Below, piece by piece: positions 16,457-25,348 of a stretch of 64,000 nucleotides of DNA. The position numbers and the translations under genes are program-made. Within the stretch, counting starts at the first letter, position 1. The number at the start of each line of letters is the position of its first letter. Origin of the DNA: Cyclobacterium amurskyense (GTDB taxonomy: Bacteria > Bacteroidota > Bacteroidia > Cytophagales > Cyclobacteriaceae); NCBI RefSeq assembly GCF_001050135.1, contig NZ_CP012040.1, positions 3,923,001-3,987,000 on the forward strand. Direction: 5' to 3'. The notes beneath the pieces were generated by a model. That model was not told the DNA's origin, did not search any database, and saw only the letters and a program-made list of their open reading frames with translations.

Positions 16457-17454
16457 TAGTAGTAGTGACCACCATTGCATCACCAACAAAATCGATGATA
16501 GGTCTTTCCGATTCCTTACAGAACGGGAATAGAATAATTGTCATTGGAGATAAAAAAGGTCCAAATGCATTTGATTTAAGAAATGCGGATTTTTATTCTT
16601 TGAATAAACAGCAAACCCTAAATTATTCCTTGGCAAAAATACTGCCTGTTGGCCATTATTCAAGAAAAAACCTGGGCTATCTTCTGGCTATGAGTCAGGG
16701 TGAAAAATGCATTTATGAAACGGATGATGACAACCAGCCAAACAATCTATGGAAAAAAAGATCTCTGGAAGTTAAGGCTTTGCAAGCCAAGAATGATTCC
16801 TGGGTAAATGTATATGCTCATTTTTCAGATGAAAAAATTTGGCCTCGGGGATTTTTACTGGACAGGATCAATTGCGAAAAATCACTGCCCTCAGTAGGAG
16901 AGCAATTGATTGATTTACAGGCACCAATTCAACAAGGATTGGCAGATAATTCACCAGATGTAGATGCCATTTGGAGGTTGGTAGCAGACAGACCCTTTTA
17001 TTTTCAAAATAAACCAAGTATAGCATTGGCTAAAGGTGCATGGTGTCCCTTCAATACGCAATCTACTTGGTGGTGGGAAGCAGCTTTCCCTTTACTTTAT
17101 TTACCCAGTTTCTGTTCTTTTAGAATGACTGATATCTGGAAAAGTTTTATAGCTCAGCGCTGTTTATGGGAAATGGGACATTCTTTGGTTTTTCATGCTC
17201 CTGAAGTTGTACAGGACAGAAACGAACATGATTTAATGCGAGATTTTGAAGCCGAAATTTCAGGATACCTGCAAAACAAGAAATTAACAGGAATCTTGGA
17301 AGAGTTGCCTTTATTATCTGGAACCGATAATGTCCTCGATAATATGATCACCTGCTATGAGGCATTGGTAAAAGCGGACATTTTCCCTTTAGATGAGCTA
17401 GGCTTGGTTTATGCCTGGGCAAATGATTTAAAAGAAATACAAAAAACCAAATGA
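16453..17454 (+). CDS. STELLO-like glycosyltransferase (DUF288 family)
   Basis: 333 aa. HYSRKNLGYLLAMSQGEKCIYETDDDNQP (69-95) is the hallmark of the STELLO/DUF288 family, where DDD is the presumed metal-binding motif (D91-D93). STELLO proteins are known from plant Golgi and nematodes and are thought to be glycosyltransferases; bacterial members occur in polysaccharide loci. A Trp-rich middle (STWWWEAAFPLLYLPSFCSFRMTDIW) is also conserved in appearance. Overlaps both neighbours by 4 bp. Role: addition of a sugar to the repeat unit, inferred from location. Confidence 0.75.
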   Translation: MIVVVTTIASPTKSMIGLSDSLQNGNRIIVIGDKKGPNAFDLRNADFYSLNKQQTLNYSLAKILPVGHYSRKNLGYLLAMSQGEKCIYETDDDNQPNNLWKKRSLEVKALQAKNDSWVNVYAHFSDEKIWPRGFLLDRINCEKSLPSVGEQLIDLQAPIQQGLADNSPDVDAIWRLVADRPFYFQNKPSIALAKGAWCPFNTQSTWWWEAAFPLLYLPSFCSFRMTDIWKSFIAQRCLWEMGHSLVFHAPEVVQDRNEHDLMRDFEAEISGYLQNKKLTGILEELPLLSGTDNVLDNMITCYEALVKADIFPLDELGLVYAWANDLKEIQKTK

Positions 17455-18407
17455 AGAAAGTCTTAATAACAGGTATCACTGGAATGATTGGCAAGCATCT
17501 GTCCAAGTTACTGCAAGCGGAAGGCTATGCCGTAGCGGGATTATCCAGGGCCACTTCCGCTTCGCGTTATGAATCTACACCCAATGGATTTAAATTTTAT
17601 CAGGGTGATATTTTGGACAATAAATTTCTTAAAACAGTGTGGACGGATTGGAAACCCGATATCGTTTATCACCTTGCTGCGCAATCTTACAATGGGGAGA
17701 GCTGGAAAGCAGAGGACACCACCTATTTATTTAATATCCAAGGTACAAGAAACGTTTTAGAAGCTTGTTTGGCATACAGCCCGGAAGCACGCGTGCTGCC
17801 TGCCTGTTCAAGCGCTTCTTATGGATTTGTTCCAGAAAATCAGCAGCCTATTCAGGAAGATAGCACTCCCCTGAGGCCCATCAGTCCCTACGGAGTTACC
17901 AAAGCCAGTATGGAAATGATGGCCAGGCAATTTTATTTCAACTATAAACTGGATGTCATTCTGCCACGCCTTTTTATACATGTTGGCCCTGATCATCCAC
18001 CAGTCACAGCCCTACAAAATTTTGCCAGGCAATTGGCAGGTATTAAATTAGGGATCCAGGACCCGCTACTAAAAGTAGGTAACCTGAGTTCTTCCAGAGA
18101 TTTTGTAGATGTACGGGACGGCGCCAGAGCATTGGTAACATTGGCCCAAATTGGAAAAAGTGGCGAAACTTATAATATTTGTACAGGCAAAGCCTGGACC
18201 ATGCAGGCGTCCTTAGACAAGATTATCAACATTAGTGGTTTAAAGGTCAATGTAGAGACCGATCCTAATTTATTTCGACCTTCAGACGAAAAAGTGCTTT
18301 TGGGTGACCCCACAAAAATAATGGGATTGGGTTGGAAACCTGAAATTACTTTTGAAGAGACTTTGCTTGATATTTACACCAATTGGTTAAAAAGGTTAGA
18401 AAAATAG
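17451..18407 (+). CDS. NAD-dependent epimerase/dehydratase (GDP-mannose dehydratase-like)
   Basis: 318 aa extended SDR. The NAD-binding motif GITGMIG lies at 8-14, the catalytic Y147-x-x-x-K151 in SPYGVTKASMEMM, and the VYHLAAQSYNGESW segment resembles GDP-mannose 4,6-dehydratase and the reductase Rmd. It most likely makes a deoxyhexose or epimerised nucleotide sugar for the exopolysaccharide. Overlaps the STELLO gene by 4 bp; a GT2 gene follows after 3 bp. The exact sugar cannot be read. Confidence 0.83.
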   Translation: MKKVLITGITGMIGKHLSKLLQAEGYAVAGLSRATSASRYESTPNGFKFYQGDILDNKFLKTVWTDWKPDIVYHLAAQSYNGESWKAEDTTYLFNIQGTRNVLEACLAYSPEARVLPACSSASYGFVPENQQPIQEDSTPLRPISPYGVTKASMEMMARQFYFNYKLDVILPRLFIHVGPDHPPVTALQNFARQLAGIKLGIQDPLLKVGNLSSSRDFVDVRDGARALVTLAQIGKSGETYNICTGKAWTMQASLDKIINISGLKVNVETDPNLFRPSDEKVLLGDPTKIMGLGWKPEITFEETLLDIYTNWLKRLEK

Positions 18408-18410
18408 GCT

Positions 18411-19367
18411 ATGAGCAAATTACCTTTTTCATTGGTCACCACTTGTAGAAATGAAATAAAGTCACTTCCCAGGTGGAAGGAAAATATTTTGTCTCAGGAT
18501 AGATTTCCTGATGAAATTGTAATTGTGGATGCTTTTTCCAATGATGGTACCTACGAATTCCTTTTGGAATGGCAAAAGGTAGAGTCCAGAATAAAACTTA
18601 TTCAAGCAAAAGGAAATGCAGCAAAAGGCAGAAACATGGCCATTAGAAAAGCATCCTATAATATAGTGTTGTCTACAGATATGGGGGTGCGGTTATCTGA
18701 CAATTGGTGCAGTTCCCTCATTACTCCATTCGAAGAAAATGCGTCCATTGAAGTAGTGGCTGGTAGTACCTGTATTGACAAAGAAACGTTAAAGGGGCCA
18801 GTTGGCAGGGCCGAATTTTACATAGAAAATGGAGGGATTGCCAAGCTTGAGGAAGGTTTTGTTGTAGGAAATAGGTCAGTAGCCTATAGGAAAATTGTCT
18901 GGGAAAAACTTGAAGGATTGCCTGAGGATTTGACCTTTTATGCCGACGATTCGGTATTTGGAAGACAGGTAGTAGAGGGTAAATTTAAAATGGCATTTGC
19001 TCCTGCTGCCATGACCTATTGGGCAAGGCCTGAAAAATTAACTGACTTTTGGAAAGAGCAATTTAATTATGGAAAAGGAGAGGGTGAGGCCAACATTAAA
19101 AAGCCTTATTTTTTCAGGTTGTATGAGAATGGAAAACTCTTCTGGCCAATGGCAGTTATAGGCAATGCACTTTGGAATACCTACAAGCAAGCCAACTTTA
19201 AAGCATTGGGTAGGGCCATAAGGGTATTCGACATTTCAGCCATGCTTGTCCTTCCTGTATTGGCTTTCGGAAATGGTTTTTATAGAATTAGAGGTTATAA
19301 GATAGGCCACGAACATGGACAAAAAAACTGCATCGCATGTCGAAATCGATTGCAATTGGAATGGTAG
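18411..19367 (+). CDS. Glycosyltransferase family 2
   Basis: 318 aa. The GT-A N-terminus LPFSLVTTCRNEIKSLPRW and VIVDAFSNDGTYEF are typical; NIVLSTDMGVRL stands where the DxD region usually lies, and FYADDSVFGRQV may supply the catalytic acid. A C-terminal hydrophobic stretch (ISAMLVLPVLAFGNGFY) suggests membrane attachment. It should build the lipid-linked repeat unit in the cytosol. The TAG stop is followed 6 bp later by the next GT2 in the same frame. Confidence 0.82.
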   Translation: MSKLPFSLVTTCRNEIKSLPRWKENILSQDRFPDEIVIVDAFSNDGTYEFLLEWQKVESRIKLIQAKGNAAKGRNMAIRKASYNIVLSTDMGVRLSDNWCSSLITPFEENASIEVVAGSTCIDKETLKGPVGRAEFYIENGGIAKLEEGFVVGNRSVAYRKIVWEKLEGLPEDLTFYADDSVFGRQVVEGKFKMAFAPAAMTYWARPEKLTDFWKEQFNYGKGEGEANIKKPYFFRLYENGKLFWPMAVIGNALWNTYKQANFKALGRAIRVFDISAMLVLPVLAFGNGFYRIRGYKIGHEHGQKNCIACRNRLQLEW

Positions 19368-19373
19368 TTCCTA

Positions 19374-20390
19374 TTGTTCTTCACTCATTATTACAATTCT
19401 TTTATTGAATTTAATCTGAAAGTTTCTATTATAATTCCCGTTTTCAATGGCGCCGTACTGATAAAAAGGTGCCTGGAAGCTGTTTTTTCTCAAAAATTAC
19501 CGAAAGGCACAGCGCTGGACGTTATTGTCATAGATGATGGTTCTACTGACGAGACGGTATCACTACTCCATAATTTTAGGCATCAAATAAAAATCTTAAC
19601 GCAGACGCGTAAAGGACCAGCTGCTGCGAGAAATCTTGGTATACATCATGCTTCTGGGGATTTCTTGGCGTTTTTAGATGCAGATGATTATTGGTATCCT
19701 GATTTCATTTTGGAGACTACTGATTTTTTGATAAAACATCCCACAGCCATAGCAGTATCCGTAGGGCAGCTTCACAAATTCGCCTCCAATGAGGGGACTA
19801 TACTACCAGCATTCCTTAGAAGTAAAGAGGCATTCAATACGGATGGATGGATGTTGAATGATTTTTTTCCTTTTTGGGCAAATCACAATCATATATGTAC
19901 GGGTTCTGCTCTTATCAGGATGGAAGTGATCCATAAGGCTGGTGGCCAATTAGAGGACATGCGGATTAGCGAGGACCTGGAATATTGGGCCTATTTGTCC
20001 ACCTTTGGTACCTGGGGCTTTTTACCCAAGGTTTTATTTGTCAGCGATGGGGATAAAGTGACTAGAAAAATTGGCTGGTGGAAAAAAAAGCAAGAGCGTT
20101 GGCATAAAGCCCCTGATCTTGATACCTGGGAAAAACGCTTGTTGACAAGGTTAAAAAAACCATTGTCTGAAAATTATCTTCTATGCAGGGCCAGGGTGGG
20201 TAAGAGTTTAGGTTATGCAGCCTTACTATCGGGTCGGTTGGAAACGGGCAGGTCTATTATTTTATCCTGTAAAAATCATCTTCCAAATGATAAGTTATCA
20301 ATACTACTGAAATACGGTTCCAATAATAAACTTCAATGGTGGATTTTGTCTAAGGTTTTAATATACAGAGAGAAAAACAGAAAAATTTGA
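19374..20390 (+). CDS. Glycosyltransferase family 2
   Basis: 338 aa from TTG 19374; no ATG is available before the GT-A core starts at KVSIIIPVFNGAVLIKRCL, so the true start may be a few codons later. VIVIDDGSTDETVSLL, FLAFLDADDYWYP (DxD) and ISEDLEYWAYLS mark a complete GT2 domain. It lies in frame with the preceding GT2, separated by one stop codon and two sense codons, but each has its own full domain. Overlaps the polymerase start by 4 bp. Confidence 0.8.
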   Translation: MFFTHYYNSFIEFNLKVSIIIPVFNGAVLIKRCLEAVFSQKLPKGTALDVIVIDDGSTDETVSLLHNFRHQIKILTQTRKGPAAARNLGIHHASGDFLAFLDADDYWYPDFILETTDFLIKHPTAIAVSVGQLHKFASNEGTILPAFLRSKEAFNTDGWMLNDFFPFWANHNHICTGSALIRMEVIHKAGGQLEDMRISEDLEYWAYLSTFGTWGFLPKVLFVSDGDKVTRKIGWWKKKQERWHKAPDLDTWEKRLLTRLKKPLSENYLLCRARVGKSLGYAALLSGRLETGRSIILSCKNHLPNDKLSILLKYGSNNKLQWWILSKVLIYREKNRKI

Positions 20391-21667
20391 ATGCTGTTGC
20401 AGAAAATAGGGTGAGTACAAAGATTGGTCTATTGGATTTTTTCTTTATTGGCGGCCTCCCAGGTGGAGTTTTTCTTTTTAGAAATTTATTGTATGTGTTG
20501 GTACTGCGTCAAAGAGAGGCTGGAGAAATGGCTACAGTGGATGCTTCTGCAGGTGTGCAGGCTGTATTTTTAGTGGTTGTGTTGCTCGTAGGGGTTTATT
20601 ATTTTATTCATCATGAACTGATCCGATATTTTATAGGAAACTCTGCTTTCAAGTGGTTTTTTCTTTTTTATGGTTTGGGCTTAATAAGTGCTATTTGGAG
20701 TGTAGACCCCATACTTACGCTCTATCGGGCTACAGAGGCCATTGCCTATGCCTTACTAATATTTGCTGCAGTCTATACCATTTATTGTAAAGTTGGTGCT
20801 GAAGGCTTGCTGCGGTGGTTGTTATGGTATTCTATTTATGCAATAGTTTTGGGAGCACTGGGGAGAATTAAATTGTTAGGCTTTGGGGCTTTTGGCTTAG
20901 GGACTTTTCTTGAACAGCAAATGACGTCAACCCCATTTTTCTTTATGGCTTTACTTTTCCCATTATCTCTTTGGATAAGAGTACCCATTTTAACCATATC
21001 CATCTTAAGCTTTTCAAATACAGCTTATTTAGGGATTTTATTGGGGACATTTGCGCTCAAAGAAGGTAGTAAATACTTGAAAGCTATTTTTTTCTTTGGA
21101 GGCATATCTTTATTGGTTATACTACTTTATTTTGGTGCAGGTGATGTACTAAAAAATACTGTTTTTTATGGTAAAAAAGGGGTGGGATTAGAATACACGT
21201 CTGGAAGAGATAAGATTGCAGCACTTTCCTGGGAAGAATCCATGAAGCAACCACTAATAGGGTATGGATTTGTAGCCGGTGAGATTTCTGTAATTTCTGA
21301 AACGAGGGGATCGGGTGTTATAGGTGCTCACAATGGTTTTCTTTCTGCACTTTTGGGAATGGGGATTCCGGGGGCATTGCTTTTAGCTGTTTTTTTAGTG
21401 AAAATTTGGTTTACTTCTAAGTCGGAGGTATTCCCTCCACTTATCCGGTCAGCATTATATGGCTCTTTTTTAATGATCTTGGTGCATACCATGGGTAATC
21501 CTGGAATTGGCTCCCGTGTCTATGGAGCCTGGATTCCTTCTGTTTTGATTTTTACTGTAATATCAGTATTATACAGCCACTTTAAACAACTTACATTATA
21601 TGCGAATTACCTGGATAACCCGGAGTTTTCTGGATTACAGGATACCACTGTACCAAGAGCTAGATAA
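20387..21667 (+). CDS. O-antigen ligase/Wzy-like polysaccharide polymerase
   Basis: 426 aa with about ten hydrophobic segments. The periplasmic motif GYGFVAGE...GAHNGFLSALLGMGIPGALLL is diagnostic of the Wzy_C/O-antigen ligase family (H in HNGFL). In an exopolysaccharide locus with flippase and Wzc kinase it most likely polymerises the repeat units on the periplasmic face. Start is TTG 20387, overlapping the previous stop (TTGA). The C-terminal 22 codons overlap the next glycosyltransferase by 68 bp. Confidence 0.82.
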   Translation: MNAVAENRVSTKIGLLDFFFIGGLPGGVFLFRNLLYVLVLRQREAGEMATVDASAGVQAVFLVVVLLVGVYYFIHHELIRYFIGNSAFKWFFLFYGLGLISAIWSVDPILTLYRATEAIAYALLIFAAVYTIYCKVGAEGLLRWLLWYSIYAIVLGALGRIKLLGFGAFGLGTFLEQQMTSTPFFFMALLFPLSLWIRVPILTISILSFSNTAYLGILLGTFALKEGSKYLKAIFFFGGISLLVILLYFGAGDVLKNTVFYGKKGVGLEYTSGRDKIAALSWEESMKQPLIGYGFVAGEISVISETRGSGVIGAHNGFLSALLGMGIPGALLLAVFLVKIWFTSKSEVFPPLIRSALYGSFLMILVHTMGNPGIGSRVYGAWIPSVLIFTVISVLYSHFKQLTLYANYLDNPEFSGLQDTTVPRAR

Positions 21668-22775
21668 CTTATCAGGGGGCCAGTTAACGGTTATTTACTT
21701 CAAGGACGTAGTTCCAGAACGCTGCAGGAAGAAGTTGGATAATGTACTAGTTGACAGGGCTATAGCTTTGAGTGGGGAGTGGAGGTTGACAGGTAAAAAA
21801 AAGCAACCCCTGTCTGATGTAAAAAAGCAATCCATCAGGATACCATTTCAGCCAGGGCTTGTTCGAGCGATTAAAGAGAGTAAACCGGATGTGATGATTA
21901 GTGATGGATTTTTTCAATGGACTTATGCTCCTTTATGGCTTAGAATGATTCATAAAATCCCTCATATTATGTGTTATGAAGGAACTGTTCATACAGAAAA
22001 GAATGCTGGGAAAATAAAAACCATCTACAGGAAATTAGCAAAAAATGCCATAGATGAAATCGTCTGTAACGGCAGCTTGAGTAGAGCCTATTTGAATAAA
22101 TTAGGCGTTTCAAATTCCCATATTACAGATGGAAACATGATAGCCGATTTAAGCGCAAATAGTCTTGAAGAAGTTTCAGGTTTGCCATTAGATAAACCAA
22201 CAAAAAAATCAAATTTGGGCCTGAACCAATATGTATATGTATATCTGGGACGATTGGTACCCATTAAAGGCATCCAAGAAATGATTAATGCTTGGATTCC
22301 AACCATGGGATTGGTTAAAGAGGCAAGTTTGTTAATACTTGGGGATGGGCCTGAACGACCAATAGTAGATAAAATCATTGAGCGATCCTCCTGCAAGAAT
22401 ATCGTATTTACAGGTGAATTGGATTATTCGGTTGTACCTGATTTTCTTTCATTGGGCGATATTTTTTTAATGCCAACCCTACAGGACAATTGGTCTCTCG
22501 TGATTCCAGAAGCAATGTCTTTAGGCTTGCCTATCCTATGTTCGAATTACAATGGTTGTTGGCCTGAATTAGTTAAAAAGGAAAATGGTTGGGTGTTTGA
22601 TCCTCTCGATAGTGAGAGTTTCAAATTGACCTTGTTGTCTTCATGGGAAAAAAAAGACAGTTGGCAGGAAATGGGGAAAGTATCAGAAGCAATAATTGCT
22701 ACCTATACACCTTCCTCAGTAGCCAAAAATATTATATCATTAAGCAAAAAAATTACCTATAACCGTGCAAAATAA
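21600..22775 (+). CDS. Glycosyltransferase family 4
   Basis: 391 aa. MRITWITRSFLDYRIPLYQEL is a standard GT4 N-terminus, which supports the ATG at 21600 despite a 68-bp overlap with the polymerase gene. The C-terminal GT-B domain has YVYLGRLVPIKGIQEMI and IFLMPTLQDNWSLVIPEAMSLGLPILCS, with the family EX7E-like element. It transfers an activated sugar to the growing repeat unit. The end overlaps the next gene by 11 bp. Confidence 0.85.
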   Translation: MRITWITRSFLDYRIPLYQELDNLSGGQLTVIYFKDVVPERCRKKLDNVLVDRAIALSGEWRLTGKKKQPLSDVKKQSIRIPFQPGLVRAIKESKPDVMISDGFFQWTYAPLWLRMIHKIPHIMCYEGTVHTEKNAGKIKTIYRKLAKNAIDEIVCNGSLSRAYLNKLGVSNSHITDGNMIADLSANSLEEVSGLPLDKPTKKSNLGLNQYVYVYLGRLVPIKGIQEMINAWIPTMGLVKEASLLILGDGPERPIVDKIIERSSCKNIVFTGELDYSVVPDFLSLGDIFLMPTLQDNWSLVIPEAMSLGLPILCSNYNGCWPELVKKENGWVFDPLDSESFKLTLLSSWEKKDSWQEMGKVSEAIIATYTPSSVAKNIISLSKKITYNRAK

Positions 22776-24090
22776 ATTTGGATCAGGAATATACCTGAGG
22801 AAATATGATTTTTTTAAACCTGGAGCAAGGAAGGGGTTTGAGGAAGTTATAGCTTTTCAAAATTTATCGAAAGAAGAACAGGAATACCTTAGTTGGAAAA
22901 AGGTGGAGGCATTACTTGAACATGCTTATAAAAATGTGCCTTGGTACAGTCGCAATTTTAAAAAGATCGGTCTATCCCCAAAGGACATTAGCCAACCCCA
23001 ATACTTTAACCAGGTGCCTGTGATTACTAGGGAGGACCTAAAAGGTAATTTCAATGAATTTATCTCTGACACCCATAGAGGAAGGAAAATTAAAATAATC
23101 ACCACTGGAGGCAGCACGGGAGTTCCGCTAAAGATTGGCGTAAATCCCAAAGCCGTAAGAGAAATGCAAAAATGGCAAATGTTTTCCTGGTGGGGCTTAA
23201 GTCCTGAAGTAGATATGGCATCAATTTACAGAGAAATCCCCATTGGAATTCTAACAAAGTTGGTTCTTAAATTTATCAATTGGCCGAGAAAGGTGACCTC
23301 ATTAAATGCTACTAACTTATCCGAAAATAGCATAAAAGCTTTTTTAAAGGAGTTTGAAAAGAACAAACCTGAGGTTTTACATGGATATTTGGGGGCACTG
23401 GATTCGTTGGCTGATTATATTTTAGACCGTCAGATCAGTCTGCCTTCTCCTAAAGTGATCTGGTCTACAGCAGCTCCACTTGCCAAGGTTCAGCAAAGAA
23501 AGATTCAAAAGGCTTTTGGAGCACCTGTTTGTGATCAGTATGGCTGTAGTGAAATGTATTTTATCGCTGCATCATGTCCGGAAAACAATGGCCTTCATCA
23601 ATTTTCTGATGCGATTAAATTAGAGGTTCTGGATGGGAAGGGTTCTCAGGTATCTATTGGGGATAGGGGGAAAATCACACTCACCAATCTCAATGAATTT
23701 GCTTTTCCGCTAATAAGGTATGAGAACGGTGATCAGGGGAGATGGTTGAAAAGCAGTTGTAATTGTGGGATAAACCTACCACTAATGGACCAAGTAAAGG
23801 GCCGAAAGAGTGACAATTTTAATCTGCCCGACGGTTCAGTAATTTCTGGTGAATATTTGACCACCCTTTTTGATGATTATCCAGATGCTGTGAAGAGGTT
23901 TCAAGTAGTTCAAAACAAAGACCTATCCATTGATTTAAATGTTTCTACGAATGGACAACAGGACAAAGTGTTAAGGCAGGTAAAACAAGGCCTGGAGGAA
24001 AAGGTTAAGTATCAGGTAGCGGTGGTGTTAGTAGTTACCGATGAGTTTCAATCATTTGGTGGTAAGCTTAGATACGTTATTAAGAATTAG
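22765..24090 (+). CDS. CapK/PaaK-like adenylate-forming enzyme
   Basis: 441 aa from GTG 22765. The ATP/AMP-binding motif is TTGGSTGVPLKIG (113-125), with YGCSEMYFIAASCP and FPLIRYENGDQGRW later in the chain, as in phenylacetate-CoA-ligase-like CapK proteins of capsule loci. Cys residues in SSCNCGINLPLM and SCP resemble the metal-binding cluster of some PaaK relatives. It probably activates a carboxylic acid for transfer to the polysaccharide. Overlaps the GT4 by 11 bp and is followed after 2 bp by an ATP-grasp gene, which fits acyl or aminoacyl decoration. Confidence 0.78.
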   Translation: MQNKFGSGIYLRKYDFFKPGARKGFEEVIAFQNLSKEEQEYLSWKKVEALLEHAYKNVPWYSRNFKKIGLSPKDISQPQYFNQVPVITREDLKGNFNEFISDTHRGRKIKIITTGGSTGVPLKIGVNPKAVREMQKWQMFSWWGLSPEVDMASIYREIPIGILTKLVLKFINWPRKVTSLNATNLSENSIKAFLKEFEKNKPEVLHGYLGALDSLADYILDRQISLPSPKVIWSTAAPLAKVQQRKIQKAFGAPVCDQYGCSEMYFIAASCPENNGLHQFSDAIKLEVLDGKGSQVSIGDRGKITLTNLNEFAFPLIRYENGDQGRWLKSSCNCGINLPLMDQVKGRKSDNFNLPDGSVISGEYLTTLFDDYPDAVKRFQVVQNKDLSIDLNVSTNGQQDKVLRQVKQGLEEKVKYQVAVVLVVTDEFQSFGGKLRYVIKN

Positions 24091-24092
24091 CC

Positions 24093-25274
24093 GTGAATAA
24101 AACACACAAAAAGGCAAGTGATCTTTTAAGAATCCCTTTTTTTAGGGGCAGGAAGGCACTGAACAGGTGGAGGTATATGGCCTTTAGAATCCCTTTTTTA
24201 GAACGAAAAATCGTCCAACTAAAAAAAAAGAAAGGGGAGTTTCTTGAGGTTGATAGACATCGTTTTTTGGATACGGTACCTCCGGTAAAACTACAGCATA
24301 AATTACCTAAAGATTTCAGGGTGGGGTTGGTCAAGGATTTGGACAATTACAATGGAGAAATTCAAAAGGTTGCCCATTGGTATAAATATGAAAGGTTTTT
24401 AATTCAAAACAATATTGCCTATGATTTTTTCTCGGTCCATAGTAGCAATTGGGTCGACTGGGCACAAAAATTCAATTTAATAGTATTTAGGCCAGACATA
24501 TCCCCTTGGGCTTTACACGAAGCGAGGTCAAAAATTTTCTTTATTGAGGAATATTTAAAAATACAATGCTTTCCTTCTTACAAAGAAATTTGGTCCTACG
24601 AAGATAAAATTAATCTGCAATACCTCTATGCTTTTCATAAAGTCGAACATGTCCCCACCTTTATTTCTCATGATCAGGCGGAAACACTTGAATTCCTGAA
24701 ACAAACGGAGTTCCCATTGGTTTCTAAAATAATTAATGGATCAGCATCTAAAGGAGTACATCTGATTAAGAATAAAAAAAAGGCAGTAAAATTCGTAAAG
24801 AAAGTATTTGCTGAAGGTCTCTCTACTTATTGGCCAGGATTTAATCAAAAAAACTATGTCTATTTTCAACCGCTTATAAAGCACAAAGGGTATGATCTAA
24901 GGATTATCATTGTAGGAGACAAGGCATTTGGATACTACAAGCTGCTACCCAAAAATGATTTCAGGGCTTCCGGAAGTATGCACATTCAAAAGACTACTTT
25001 ACCAGCTGAAGCGGTTGAAATAGCTTTGGATATAAAAAATAAATTTAACCATACCTTTTTGGCAGTAGATTTTTTGGAGGACAGTACAAATGACAAGTTT
25101 TTGGTAATAGAAACATCTGTCTTTGTAGACATCTATACCTCCTCACAATCTATAGTAAATGGACTGCCAGGTTATTATAAAATATCAACGGCTCCTTTTA
25201 AAATGGAATTTTGTCAGGGAGAGGTATGGTTACAAGAACTTATTCTAGAAGAATTATTAAAGGGAAAACCATAA
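24093..25274 (+). CDS. ATP-grasp domain protein (RimK-like)
   Basis: 393 aa from GTG 24093. Positively charged N-terminus, then an ATP-grasp fold from about residue 185: FPLVSKIINGSASKGVHLI (ATP-binding loop), YVYFQPLIKHKGYDLRIIIVGDKAFGYYKL, and FLAVDFLEDSTNDKFLVIETS with the metal-binding acidic residues. ATP-grasp ligases join a carboxylate to an amine or thiol through an acyl phosphate. Beside the CapK-like enzyme it may add an amino acid to a uronic acid of the polysaccharide; this is inference. A 74-bp gap with no clear hairpin follows. Confidence 0.72.
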   Translation: MNKTHKKASDLLRIPFFRGRKALNRWRYMAFRIPFLERKIVQLKKKKGEFLEVDRHRFLDTVPPVKLQHKLPKDFRVGLVKDLDNYNGEIQKVAHWYKYERFLIQNNIAYDFFSVHSSNWVDWAQKFNLIVFRPDISPWALHEARSKIFFIEEYLKIQCFPSYKEIWSYEDKINLQYLYAFHKVEHVPTFISHDQAETLEFLKQTEFPLVSKIINGSASKGVHLIKNKKKAVKFVKKVFAEGLSTYWPGFNQKNYVYFQPLIKHKGYDLRIIIVGDKAFGYYKLLPKNDFRASGSMHIQKTTLPAEAVEIALDIKNKFNHTFLAVDFLEDSTNDKFLVIETSVFVDIYTSSQSIVNGLPGYYKISTAPFKMEFCQGEVWLQELILEELLKGKP

Positions 25275-25348
25275 GAAACACTTCTAATTTTTAAAATCTC
25301 CTAAAAAGCTTCCTCGCTCATCTTTTTTACTTAAATGTTTTATATAAC

